Source: Macrocystis pyrifera
Taxonomy: Eukaryota; Sar; Phaeophyceae; Laminariales; Laminariaceae
DNA: 64,000 bases
Assembly (NCBI GenBank): GCA_031763025.1
Contig: JASSKH010000016.1
Location: 434,001-498,000 of the forward strand
Direction: 5' to 3'
Under the pieces are notes generated by a model. It had not been told where the DNA came from. It ran no database searches and saw only the letters and a program-made list of their open reading frames with translations. Shown here piece after piece: positions 1 through 13,000 of this stretch. The position numbers and the translations under genes were made by a program. The first letter of the stretch is position 1. Each line of letters opens with the position of its first letter.

Positions 1-298
1 GTGAAATATACAAGGAGGAACGAGATGTGTTAGAAGAGGAGATGAGGGAAATAGACGAGTGTGACATGGAGGAGTTTGATACACTAGATAGCAACGAGAA
101 AACGATCGCTATCCTAGGAGATAGATGGTAGCCACAGGCGACCAAGATTAGCAAAAAGTTTCTGTGTAATATATGGAAACAACGTATTGAGCGCCCAATT
201 GTTGGAGGTGTTTCTATTAGAAGTAGGAACGGTGCTCCGTCTCGAAAGGGATGCGTGGTCAATGGTAAAATGACCAAGGCAAGCAACAAATGAGTACG
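1..298 (+). mobile_element. LINE fragment, 3' end of reverse-transcriptase ORF
   Basis: The plus strand reads as the C-terminal end of a non-LTR retrotransposon ORF. It contains EERDVLEEEMR, an acidic stretch, KTIAILGDRW and RNGAPSRKGC, and ends KASNK followed by TGA at 291-293. The same protein tail is read from 60.7 kb and 42.9 kb on the other strand. This copy is broken: there is an in-frame TAG at 127-129 and several residues are missing after it. It ends ATGAGTACG followed by a C run. The 5' part lies outside the window. The reverse transcriptase core is not seen, so the LINE clade cannot be named. Confidence 0.8.
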
Positions 299-308
299 CC
301 CCCCCCCT

Positions 309-847
309 ATTATGTACCTGGTATAAATATAGGTTAGGTTGGCGTCGGTTGGCGACGACGCTGTAAAGCACGCCTCTCACTACGTGAGCTAGACAGCCAG
401 GGTACCGTTTTTTTTTTTTCTTCTTGGCGGTTACCACGGCTGACGGTCAAGTTAGATCATTTTTGTGCGGGGAGAACCCTCCCTCCGCACAAGGGGGATG
501 ATCGTATCACGTGGTGTGTATATGGTGAGGCACCCACGAGGCAGTTACATGGTAAACCCATCGCTGTCTCTGGAGTGGTCACACCAGAAATTAAATCAGT
601 TTATTGATGCTGCCATCTATATGCAAGAAAATACGCCTCTAAAGCGGTTCTTAGTAGGATGAAGCTCACCCTTGATGCGACTCGCCCAACACCTCACGGC
701 GCTTCGCGCTTGGTGCTAGCAATGTCTGCCTGGTCGGTGAAAACCCGACGTGCTCCGTCCCGGCATTGTAGGGATGCGAGGGTCTATGGTCGTACGACTA
801 CGGCCATGCATGATATGAGTACACCCCCCCCCCCCCCCCCCCCCCCC
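309..847 (+). mobile_element. SINE-like element, long form, with poly(C) tail
   Basis: A nearly full-length copy of the commonest repeat in the window. It begins near a GGTTGGCGTCGG motif, has a GCTCAC/GTGAGC dyad and an internal T run at 409-419, and ends ATGAGTACA plus about 25 C at 823-847. It codes for no protein. It lies directly downstream of the LINE fragment at 1-298, in the same orientation, joined through that fragment's C run. Its last ~75 bases resemble the LINE 3' end. Pol III A and B boxes are not convincing. Confidence 0.8.
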
Positions 848-891
848 TGACCCGACCCGGCCTCCTTTTTATTCACCCGCGGCCTGAACAG

Positions 892-1031
892 GTAAGTGTG
901 CCGACACCACTATCGGAGGGCAGGGCAGCGTCATCCGCGGTATCTCTGGGGGGGAGAAAAGAAGCGGCTTTCCTTTGCGACAGAGGTGCTGGGAGACGCT
1001 CCCGTCATTTTCGTCGACGAGCCAACGTCGG
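892..1031 (+). CDS. ABCG exon: signature motif and Walker B
   Basis: Begins after cag at 889-891 in a phase giving KCADT, as in white-type proteins, then GISGGE, and after a frame change KRLSFATEV and [10 protein letters not shown]. It ends in G before GTGAGT. The frame upstream of the 7-G run (948-954) differs from the frame downstream; either two G too many or one base missing near 960 explains it. Walker B residues are intact. Confidence 0.85.
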
Positions 1032-4000
1032 GTGAGTTGCGGCTTCTCACGAAGCAACAACAACAAATATGAGGCATTTTCCAACCAAAGATGCTGTGTA
1101 GAAGGGACGCCGTTTGATCCCTTGACTGACCTCCCCCTGCACTAAAACTGGTACATGTTGACCAAAAGAGACCGCTTTGACGTGCCCTAAACGGCAGGCC
1201 TCCTCCTACCGTAGCGTATTTGTCCCCATAGAACGATGACATCGACAATTTTTAGAGCCGTATCACGGCTATGTACCCGCGAGCACGCGCGGAAAGTTAG
1301 TTTGGAGGTGATCTTGCCATGAGGTTTTCTGTTCTGTGCCTTGTCGAAGGCTTTTTTGTTTCGCTCTTCCAGGCTCGACAGGAAGTTGTTGGGACGGTGT
1401 GGGTCGTGAGGGTACCGGTTTGTTTTAGCGTTTTTCCTGTCCATGGGCAGGCGTTCGCCAGGCCTGTATTGGCTGAGTCCAGCGCAAGCTTATCTCGACC
1501 CAGCGGGTGGACTATCGTGTTTGATATGGCGGTGATCGTTTGGAGTGATCAGAGGTCCGATCGATTGATTGACCCTGTTTTGGTGCTTGGAGAGTACGGA
1601 AACATTAGGTCCTGAGGCACAGAGGGTGCTGCGGCACCGGTGCAAGTTGACGGCTGCATTCAAGTTGGCACCACCCTCAATCTGGGCGTTTCCTGAAGCT
1701 TGCCCCAGCCGTGCTACTGCTGTGGTTCCTTTCCAAATCGTCGTTGGCTCGTCCTTGGATGAAGAGACATGATTTTTTCCGTGAGATGTTTTATTTGGTG
1801 TTTTTGGAGTCCCGCTGCAAAACCTTGTCGTGGTTTTTCCCGCCCCCCCCCCGTCCCCCGCCCCCCTCTGTCAATGATTGCCTCGCCATCATCTCGCATC
1901 CTGCGACTCTCTGCACTCGCTTCGTGCCGTTCTCGTCATGAAGGGCTCGATTCCTTCATGGCTGAAGCCGTTGTGACTAAGCTCAGGGTCTTGGCGGAAT
2001 CAGGGCGGACGATCGTCGCCACCATCCATCAGCCTTCCTCTCAGGCGAGCTCTCGTTTCTCGCGAACGTATTCGCTTTTCTCACGCCTATGTAGAACCCG
2101 CGCGGTTGCATGGCCGAAACCGTTTGCCACCCGGCCATCGCGATTACGCCCCGTCCGTGCGGCGTGGCTTCCGTAGACACGAACCAGGCGTTCTCCTCGC
2201 TGAAGACATTTGAAGGAGCAGGAGCCCATTCATTTTATTGACTAGAAGGGATAAGAGATGGATGACCCTACTACTGTAGGTTACCCCTCGCCGAGGGGGC
2301 GCTATCTACTCGTATGGCATAGGAAGGGGGAAAACATTTCCCCTAGGTGCGCTTTCACCCTTCGCCCCCATCGATGCTCGCTTTGTCCGTCTGCCGTATC
2401 GCTTGCTCTATTTACAGTTCCCCCCTGCCTTCCGACGTGGCGATGAATGGGGCCGGTGGGCGGGAGGGCGGGGGGTGAAGGCAGAAAGAAAAGAATTGTA
2501 GCTCAACCGAGTGAGCTGCTATTCACAATAGTACAGATCACGATCTATGAATAGATCATCTAGATCCTAGAAATAGCCGATGTGAGATGCTGTGCAAGAG
2601 CTGATTGATACGGATCACGACCCTGCAAGCATTTGCACAAGAGCTGTGTGACACAGATCCTACCCGGCAAACACGATCTAGAGCGTGCAGATCACAGTCT
2701 AAATCAGGAATCTATCTGCCTCCGAAATAGCTAGGTAGTGAAATGGGGATTTGATCTGTCTGATCGGTCTGATCTACCAAGTTACGAAGACGCATGACCG
2801 TCGAAAGTTGACGTTGAAGGCGATGGTATTCAGTTACCCTGCGGGGATCTCTGAATACAGCAACCATTTGTCATCGAACATTGAAGCAGGTGTTCGATCT
2901 CTTCAGTCACCTTCACCTCTTGGCCGAAGGAAAGACGATCTTCTGCGGTCCTTTGGGTGAGGCGAGAGGCCACTTCGACGCAGTCGGACACCCGTGCCCT
3001 CAGTTCTACAACCCGGCCGATCACTACATCAGGGTCATGAGCAGGTGCGGCAGTGGGGGGGTAAGGGGTGGGGAAGGGTGGGGACGGGTGTACTAATGTC
3101 ATGCGGAGGGTGGGGGGACGTGGAGTCCGGCCGGCGAGCCGTAGAGCCTCGGAAGTTAGCCTGCGGGGCGAGTGGTTGTGGTTGTCACGGGCTGGGACCG
3201 ATCTTTGGCGCTACACCCCCCTACACGGCGCTGCAGTCGGCGGGATCGGTGAGTAGGACACTACCGTTCTTTCAAGTAGCGATCGGGTCGGGCGTGGACT
3301 TTCCCTCTTGGGTCACCACGCCGAAGGCTCTAAACCTGCATGACGGCGCAAGGGTGGATGCACCTGCTTGTCTATTTATGTCGCACCTTTATCGGCGTGC
3401 GAACGAGGTGATAATTTCCGCTTTATCCCAATGCGGGCTTATGAAGAGAAACCAGAAGCCCGGGTGTGGTGACAAGTGCGGTCTTTTCAACTGAACGCCT
3501 GCTACGGGGGGGGCATAGTATATAGCAATCAGAACCGACGATGGAAGTCAAAACCCATGTATCCGCCTATTTGTACGCACTATGTTTGGTTCTGATCACT
3601 ACTAGTACTGCTGTATGTTCCCTCGTAACAGGAAGAACCGGGTAACAGTACAAATATCTGCATGCTCGGCGTGTGTCGTACATCTCCGTGTGTTCACCAT
3701 GTTGCAGTTCGGACACATCCGCTACTCCAGTAGCAGTAGCAGTAGCATGGGCTTGCTTCGTCGGACCGATGCTGTAGTCGTCACTTTTTTCCCACGCTGT
3801 TAACCGTTTTAAAGCATGCCTCACAAGTTTGAAGAGATTAAACACGTTCGATTTGTGGCCCGAGGCTTGGCTGTGTTAACGTCAACAGGGGTCTGTTTGT
3901 AGTGACATCTCCAGGGGGCCAGCCCAACACCACCGCACTCTCTGCTGCACCGAGAAAATGTCGTTATTTATTTATTTTTTGCGCGTCATGCTGTGCTCCA

Positions 4001-7000
4001 TGAAGCCTCGCTTCACCGGCTCGTAGTCGCGGTATACAGGTGTTGTGGGTGTTGAACGTGTCCGTTGCAAGGGCAGCGGCGGCGCCTCCGTCGGTACTGG
4101 TCCAGCGCTAAGACCCCAAGCATTGGGATCTGTACAAAATAGCCCCAACAAAGCGGACCGTTGTGAGATGTTCAAAGGGTGTGTTTGGTAGGGTTTTCTC
4201 AGTATATACTCTGGGGTATATACCCGGGTACGAAACCTGGTTATGTTCGCAGCACCTGGGTATTTACCCGGGTACATACCGTACATCCAGAAGACACACC
4301 CTGCTAAACCTGCTACAGTACACACACCCTTGGCACGTTTGAACGACTCCTTGCTGATCAGTTGAAGCGCTTCCTTACTCCTTACCTGCGCACTCGTCGC
4401 CCCATGCCTGTGTTTCTCTTCTTATCTACCGATACGATCATCTGCCATCAGGGACCCTATGGCTCTAGAGGAGTCTGACCAGCGCATCGTAGCGGCTGCG
4501 GCAGGCTACCGGTCATCAGCCGTTTTCACTCAGGTCAAGCTCTACACATGCTTAGGAAGAGGGAAGCTAGTTTCGCGCGCCAGGGGGGGGGGGGGGGAGG
4601 GGGGCGGGGGGTGTACTCATGTCGTCCATGGCCGTAGTCGTATGGGGTGGCTTCGTCAAAAGTTTAGGTTGATGCATAAGGCTGGAATCATGCGTTGTTT
4701 TGAGCGTCTGCCAGAGAGTGTGGTTTGGTGTGGTGCACCGATATGAATCATGCCTTGTTTGTTGTAGTTGTAGTTGCTGTTGTTGTTGCGGCATTCTTCA
4801 CAACGTCACCTTATTGCTGTTCTTATTGATATGGTTGCTGTGTTGCGTTGTGAATGTTGTTGATGTTGCTGCTGCTAATGTTGTTCCTGTAGGTTGATGT
4901 TGGTGTGGTGTGATTGTACTGACGCTTGTTTGTTACTAATGCTGTGATTGTAGTTGTTGATGTTGTCATTATTGCTGTTGGTGGTGGTCTTGCTGTTGTT
5001 GCTGCTCGTGCTGCTGTTGATTGTTGTCGATCTTGGTGGCTCGACGAGAATCATGCCATTTTAACGACACGCACTACGTCTGATGACGTACCCGCCGCCG
5101 CGCAGATCAACGCGCAACTTCCGCTGGAGGAGGAGTCAAAGGAAGCCGAGTCGCATGCCGTGTTGCACAACGACGGTGGCCAGAAGGTGTACCAGGCTAG
5201 CTGGAGCAGCCAGGCAAGAGCAGTTGTGAAGCACGGCACTACTCTATCAACTGGGTGTTCGCTTGCGGGCGCACGATTATCTCCGACGGCAAGGGTCTCT
5301 CCGCTGCAGTGCGTGCGAGACCGAGCTCGATGAACGATGTGGCTGCGCGCGATTAGAGCTACTCGCCACGCTGGCGAATCGTTCGACCTAGCCAGGTTAC
5401 CCTGGTTGGCCACTGCCCTAAACAATAAAATCAACCGTCGTGCCCACCGCCACAAACAGTGATCCTCAGACAGAAAAAAACACAAGTATGTCCCCGTCGA
5501 CGGATTACATATTTTGTCTTGAATTTGTATGAACAAATTCATTAATTTAAGATTTTTCGGATGATTTATGTTTCGTCTCCCCGACGTCCCCGGAGTAAAA
5601 CAATGAATTCACGAAAAATATCAGTATGAAATAGGTATTTAGATATGTTATCGCTTTTTTTGCACGGTGTGCTTTTGCGCAGTGCAGAACCGTTGGCCGC
5701 GGACCTGTACCTACTACTCTATATAAGATGACACGGCGACGCTAATGGGGGCAATGCATCTATCCTTTGTCAGGTTGCCGAAGTATATAAGCGGACTATC
5801 ATCATGTACAGGAGAGAGCCCGTCCTGACCAAGGTGCGCCTGGCTCAATCGATCATCGTATCCGTGATCGTCGGGCTGATTTTCCTGCAGCTTGGAGACT
5901 CTCAGGTGAGATGACGGCATTGCCCGGTTTGGCATCGATATTTAGATAATTGGTAGGGCTGCGGGCTTGCTGACAATGCGTCGCCGACTAGCTGCCATTA
6001 ATTGTTGCTATTTCTCGTTGGCTACATCAGTAGGTATCGCAGGTTAGTTGCGAGCGGCAATTTGTAGGGTTCTGCGTATTTTTTTTGTTTCATCTTGGCT
6101 GGCGCGTTTATGGCTCGACATGTGTTTTGTTTCCCGTAAATTTACGTCTATTAATAATCTTTTGGTTTGTTTGTTACTCGACTTGTGTTTTGTTGTCAAC
6201 ATTTTTACTTCCTAGTCATTTAGTTGGCTTACTTCGCCATCCAACTATCAAATATTGATAATAAGTAGCCGCCAAGTCCAGGCAAGGCATGCCTCACGCA
6301 CAGCCCTGAGAATTGGACGGGCCAACAACTGGCTGACTTGTTCACACACCGGAAAGATCTTATCATATTGGACCCCCGTTTGATTTGATGATCTAGATCT
6401 TCCGGGGCAGACATACCTACCCCCTGAGCTAGTTAGTCTGTACGGGTTAGATCAGGTGGGATATATCTATCTGTATGACACGGCTCTTGCTCGCATGTTT
6501 GTCGGCTGGGATCTGTATGACCCAGCTCTCCTTTTGCAACATATCATTGCGACAAATACAGGATCTACTACGTAGATGATCTAGATCGCGATCTACAGAT
6601 AGATAATTGTATGTCCGGTGTGTGAAGTTGTTTTCTGCGGCCAGCGGACCGGATCACTCACTCGGAAATACGCAAGCAAGCCTCAGGCTTGACGTTTTTT
6701 GTGCTCGGGTGTGTGTGCGGCTGAATCAAGACCCACGCGACCCCTATTTTGGTGGGAGTGGCGAGAGTTCTCTGAGTTAACGGCCGGCTGCTCGGTACGT
6801 AAACAACCTGAGACCTGATCGTGCCCCCTTCGGCTTCTTTCGTTGTCATGCTTGTCGTGTGTGTCGTATGTATCCCCTTGCGACGATTGCGGTTTCTGGC
6901 TTTGCTACGGATGCTCTTAGCTAGCGTCGTGTTTGGGCGGCTCGCGGGGAGTCTTCCCTTATCGCGGTATCTCAAAGTACTGCTGTTGCTGGTAGAGGGG

Positions 7001-10000
7001 TGGGGTATACTCATGGTATTGCATGGCCGCAGGCGCATGTCTATAGACCCTCGCATCCCTACAATGCGGGGACGGAGCACGTCGGGTTCCGCAGACTAGG
7101 GAGACATTGCTTGCACCAAGCGCCAAGCGCCGTAAAGTGTTGAGCGAGTCGCATGAAGGGTGAGCTGTATCCTACCAAGAACCGTTTGCGAGGCAGACTT
7201 CCGCGCATGCTCTCTATGGCGTGATCTGACGTTGAAATGCGAGTGCAGCATGTAATTCGCATGGTGTCCTGGGTGAACGGGTAGGAAAGAGCAAGGTAGA
7301 AGGGACAGGCATGTTTGAGTGTAAGGAGTGTTGCAGATGCATCGCGGGCGATAAAGCAGGTACCACTTTTGAAACAGCTCAATATCACCGAAGCCAGCTC
7401 AAAGGCTACCAAGAGCCGCGCGCACAAATAAACATTTGTGCGCGAGACCCCCTGCAGGACAGCGGGAGCTGTAACAACAGAGGTGCGACGGACAATTGAT
7501 TGATGATCTAGCCCTATAGCCATGGACTCGAAGCCATGACGCTGTACATACCCGTGTGTACCATTTTCTTCTGTCGTATTTCGGTTTGTGCATCGATATC
7601 CCCCGCAAGACCTCGTGAGCTCGAACAACAGACGTGCGACGAATAAATGGAGTATGTTCTACCGGTACCCCTGGACTCAAGGCAATGATGCGGTGTATAC
7701 CGTCGTGTGCGTTTTGTTGCGACGTGATTCGGTTTCTCGGCGCGCAGGCGGATGTACAGAGCGCAATGGGGGTGATATTCTTCGTCGCCATCAACCAGGG
7801 CATCCTCGGGACCATCGGCGTACTGCAGGTACTAGCGCGCGTGGCTTTCTCTATTGGTGCAGAGGCTTGCTTGGTGTGCAGGCTTTCTTGGTGTCAAGGC
7901 TTTTGCTAGGTCGCGTGTGGGGCGTACGTCGACTCCTTGCCAACGAAGGAGTGCGTGAATGCCCGTGCCGGCAGTTTGAATGCTGACAAAAGTCAGTCCC
8001 TCTCCCCATTTGTTTTTTGTTCGGACTTTCTCTTTTCTCTGTTTCGAAGAGACATGCTATAGACTCAGCGCCCCCTTCCAGCAGTCGTCGCAGTATGCCT
8101 TTTTTTTGTCTCTGGGTTGCCCATGAAAAATACGACTGCCGTTCTGCCCACTTGTCGCCCTTAGTTGTGTGCCGATGCCCCACTTAGGGTTGATGGGACC
8201 CTTTCTGGATGGACTTTTACTATTTTGAGACTGTCGGTACGAGCTAAATTTCGTCCAGGGGGAGCACGTCCCAGTTCGCCATCAAAACCGCGAGAAGACT
8301 TTCGTTAACTCTCCGCTCGGCTGCCGCAGCTGTTTCGGCCGTAAGCGACACTCACATTGCTGTACTTTCGTTGGCGCCAGTAGCAACGTTTTGACGATTA
8401 TATCGGGTCCTTTGAGGGCCGTGGCGCAGCTCAAAATACACTAGCGGGTAGAGCACCGACCCAATCGTCTTCCGACCTGAAGAGACAAGTGAGCGCCTTC
8501 GTTTTGTGCCGAGATCACGCAAGGTACCCCAGGGTGTTGATCGTGTTGACCGTTTTGCTCGGGGATATGCGTTTACTCGGCGTCCCTTTTTCTTCCGGCT
8601 CACCCACCCATTGTTAAGCGCTGGCTACTGCCTGGTATACATTTCAATTTATTAATAGTCAACATCCCTACACCCCCTGCCGCTCAAGCTGGCGTATGTG
8701 CTTCTCCGTCGTCCCGATTGTGTATGCCGTAAATGTACCGAGCGCGTATCTTGTACACGTGCCAATGATCGCGTATTCCGTACATGTGTGGTCCGTGTCA
8801 GGTGTTTCCGAACGAGATGCCCGTCTTCCTGCGGGAACACGACAGCGGGGCGTACCGCGTCAGTTCTTTCTTTTTCGGCCGAACAGTGGTGAGCCACCAC
8901 ATTTTTTTAGGTGGTGCTCTCGTTGAGGGCGTGTGAATGGGCCACGTGGCTGTACCGAACAGAAACTGCATGACTAAAGGGGGTGGGCGCGCTCTTGTTG
9001 TCTTTGGCGCGGTGTTCTGCGTGCTTTTGCAAACCGTCGCGGCCCTCGTTAGCACGCCCGTATCGTGCGTCGGGCAGGACCGGGCCGAGCCGTGCGGTCG
9101 GCGTAACTCTCTTGCCCACCTCCGACGTCGAGAGGCTTTTTTGTAGGCCGTACAGTGGAGGTAGTCAGTGGGACTCGATGAAAAGAGGCATGCGGCAGGC
9201 GAAACCGTGCTCATCCTGCTCCGTCTCGAAACAGTGCTCCGTGTCGAAGGGGATGTGTGGTCAATGGTCAAATGACTTAAGGCGAGCAACAAATGAGTAC
9301 CCCCCCCCCCCCCCCCCCCCCCCCGGCCTAGCGATTTTGAGCCGACTGCCTTGCGCATGCTTGCGGCCGCACGGGAGAGGATGTAGACCTCACGCGCACC
9401 GCGTCAGTTGCCGAGGTTTCGCTCGATACCATTGCAACATTTTGTCGTCCTTTAATCCATGTGCTAAGTATGGTTTGGGATCAATGAAGCCTCTCTACTG
9501 CGGTCAGCCGGAGACTCGCACCTTGCTACTACCCCCTCACTGATTCTCCGGTAGTTAGCGCGACACCTCGTCGTCGCAGAGATTTAAGACAACCGGTGCA
9601 TCATCGATAATTCGCCCTTCTTCCTGTGTGCCAGGTGTTTTGGCACACCATGATATGATTTTGTTGGCGACGAGGTTTGAACAGCTCAAGACCGTGCCGA
9701 GATGCTGTGAGAGCGATGTTTCTCGCCATTCTTCCCGATTTTTGTTTCGAAACGGGTTCGGTAACCCGACGTAGGCTCCCCACCATATTTTGCTGTCGAC
9801 CAGCGTATCCGTCGAAAGTGTCGCTGACACTCTTGTGGCGCTGTTCATCCTCTTCGTCATCGTGCGTGCCCTCCCCCCGAAGGCGGAAATTCCAATTCAG
9901 GTGATCTTCCCTGCGATTTTCGCAGTCATCGTCTACCTGCTCGTGGGCTTCCCCTTGGACGCCAAGCCTTTCTTGCTGTTCATCTTGTTCATTGTGCTGA

Positions 10001-13000
10001 CGTCCAATGCCGCCATCTCCCTCGGGTAAGCGCGGCAAAATGGTTGACAATCCACACATCGCACAGATCAGATCAGATCGTATCCCCACTTGGCGATCTA
10101 TAGGTGTGTCGAGGCAGATGAACCCCTTATTGGTATGATATGATCTGTACGATGTAGATAATATCTTTTCCGGGTGGCGAAGCGCACACGCTTGTCGGGT
10201 GGGATCCGTGTGGTACGGCTCCTGCACGAGCTCTCTCAACCAACGGCAAGCATACGATCGAGATGATCTAGATGATCTAGTTCGTGGAATGACCTACAGT
10301 ATGTGTCAACAATCTCAATCGCAAGGACTCGCCGACACTGGTAGTCTCTTCGTGCACCAAGTAGGTGAAACTGTGGGCCTTTTTCTTCGCTGAGTTGTTG
10401 GTATACCTCAGCGACACCAAAAATGCTTGATCCCGACTCTCGCTATCATAAGACATGCGTGAGGGGTCCCATAGAGCGTTGCAGCCGCTCCCTAACTACT
10501 ACCGTGACCACCACAACGTACAGCTGCCTTTTAGCGGTCGTGGCTACACCGTTGTTACACGGCCATTGCTACTACGATTTCCGGCGGGAAAAAATCGCTG
10601 CTATATACTTCCAGTCCCCATCAGGCGTGGATGTATTGTTGTTGATATGCAAAGTTGTGCACCGCACGACGGTCGTTGCACTAGTGGCTGAGCAGCTGTC
10701 GATTAAATTGTCTTGAGAGCCGTTTCGTCCTGGCGACAGCAAAGGACGAACATGAGCAGCGCCCCTTTTCCCACAATCCATTACGGCTCTTGTTCGTTCC
10801 GCGGTTTCAGTTTGTTGAATCGTTCGTCTTCACGCTACGAGTACTCCTCCCTGTGTTGTATATGTTGTCCGAAATCAACCATTGGCACTCTTCCCCTTCT
10901 CTGTACTCGGATTTCAACCGTCTTCGCTCGTTCCCAACTCTGTCCTCGGAATCATAACCATTTTCAATCTTCTATTGCTCTGTGCTCAGAGATGAACCGT
11001 TTTCGATCTTACCATGCTCAGCGTTCTCCAAAATCAAGCCTTTTCGCGCTTCCGCTGCTCTGCTATCCGAAAGCAAGCCTTTTCCCCCTTCCCCTATTTT
11101 GTACTCCGAATTCAACCATTTTTTCGCTTCGCTTATACTCTGTTCTCCGAAATCAACATTTTTCTTCCCTCCCCCTGTTCATTGTTCTCCGAAATCAACC
11201 ATTTTTCGCGTTTCCCTTTCTCTACTCCGAAATCAACCATTTCCACTCTCCCCCTGCTCAGCGTTCTCCGAACCCAAACGACCAATTTCGTTTTTTTTTT
11301 TTTTCGTCTACCGTGCTGTCTTAACGCGGCAGGTACGTGGTTTCGGCCCTGGCGAAGAACGTGGACGTGGCTCTGGCCGTAGGACCGATGGTGAGCTGTC
11401 TCGTGGTCGCTCAATGTCGCCACCAAGCTTGTACAAATTCCCTCGGCTCTAAGCTCTTCCTTGACAGCCACATTACACTGTATTACCGTATAAGACTATG
11501 GCACTAGGGTCATAAGATAACACACCCCCGCGGACGAATTTCAAAGCTGTGTTTCTCGACAACGAGGAGGGTGTAAACGCCTGCATACATACGTATATGG
11601 TAACGTCTCGACGACATCTGCCCAAAGCCGCCTTTTCGTTGTGTGTGCGCTACCATGGTTTTGGGGGAAATGGGCTCTGAAATCACCCCGTTATATTTGC
11701 ACCCGTGTGTTATAATAGCACCCGTGTGTTATATTATCACCCGTGTGTTACGTTATCACACGTGCGTTATCTTGCGTGGTACACAGTTTTTTCTCGAGTT
11801 GATCATTTATACGGCCGCCTAAAATATTGGACATGCCTTGTTAGGGCATGCCTTATTACTTCTCAGCTGGGTATAGCCGGAGATCTGCGCCGTCTCACCG
11901 AAAATCTCCGAAAGTATTTTGTTTTCTTCTGTGCCTTCCAAGAGCGCACATAGTTACCGACAGTTACAAGTACCTACCAGCGCTACTGTGCTGTAGTTCC
12001 TAGCGAGTGTAACGCATGCCCTATGTATGTATGACTTAGCTTCCTCTCGGGGTTTGCTAAACTTTGTGTTCTGGGGTTCCTGCGCGCATCGGGTATCGCG
12101 TACGCACGCCATCTTCGCGCACGCTCTAACTTTTTTTTAATTATTCTTATCCTCCGGCGGATTGGTTTAAATAAAGTTCAAGCTCACCACACTTCCACGT
12201 TCAAATTTCGTGCCGTGTGTCGCTTTAACCCATAGCTACCGTTGCAACAGCAGAGCATGCTGCTGTTGTCGCTGGCGCTTGGGCACGTTGACCCAACCTG
12301 ACCTGACCTGACCTGACCTGACCCACGAGAGGGGCACTAAGACGGGTTTTGTTTTCGGGCTTATCACCCCGGTGGTTTGCTTTCTTCCGTTTCTTCCGCT
12401 GTGTACTGCCGGTGGCGGGGTGAAACGACGATTGGGCTTCGTACACGCCTCATAGGCCTACAAGCCCCTTTGAAACTGAGACCACGCTTTTGGGAAGAAA
12501 CTACTTGGAACTAGTGTGCGATCATTTAGTAGTAGCAAAAGCGTTGCAGTACGCAGCTATGAATATATTCGATCACTTCTCGCTGGACATACACGCCGAT
12601 GTATTCAGTAAGCAACGCATATACCATTCAGTGAGCGGGTCGAATCGCCGTACGAGCATATTCACATGTCCGCGTTATCGTGCATTGCTTTGTTCACCGC
12701 TCTCCCGGCAGATCCTGATGCCGTTCGTTATCTTTGGCGGGCTGCTGATCAACCTCGACGAGATTCCTGGCTACTTCATCTGGTTTTCGATCTTCTCTTT
12801 CGTACAATACGGTGAGACTTTCTGCCGGCACCCGATGTACTCCATTAATGTAGTCGTCTTTCTCGCTCGAAATACTCTACGTGCCGGTGAACGTTCTTTT
12901 CTGGCCGCTTTATGCCCCTCGGCTAGAACCAAGGGGGGAGGGGGATGTACTCATGTCATGCATGGCCGTAGTCGTATGACCATAGACCCTCCGAGCCGGG

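Noticed and set aside
780..822. ACGACTACGGCCAT resembles the start of 5S rRNA
   Set aside because: It lies at the 3' end of the SINE, matches the LINE 3' end better, and no further 5S sequence follows; a 5S-derived origin is not supported.
9797..9882. In-frame extension [19 protein letters not shown] upstream of the TM3 exon
   Set aside because: Hydrophobic by chance; the family expects a different short sequence here and the pyrimidine tract ending gaag marks the acceptor.
10713..11452. Overlapping 203- and 156-codon ORFs
   Set aside because: By-products of the ~42-bp minisatellite; they overlap a true ABCG exon in a different frame or only partly.
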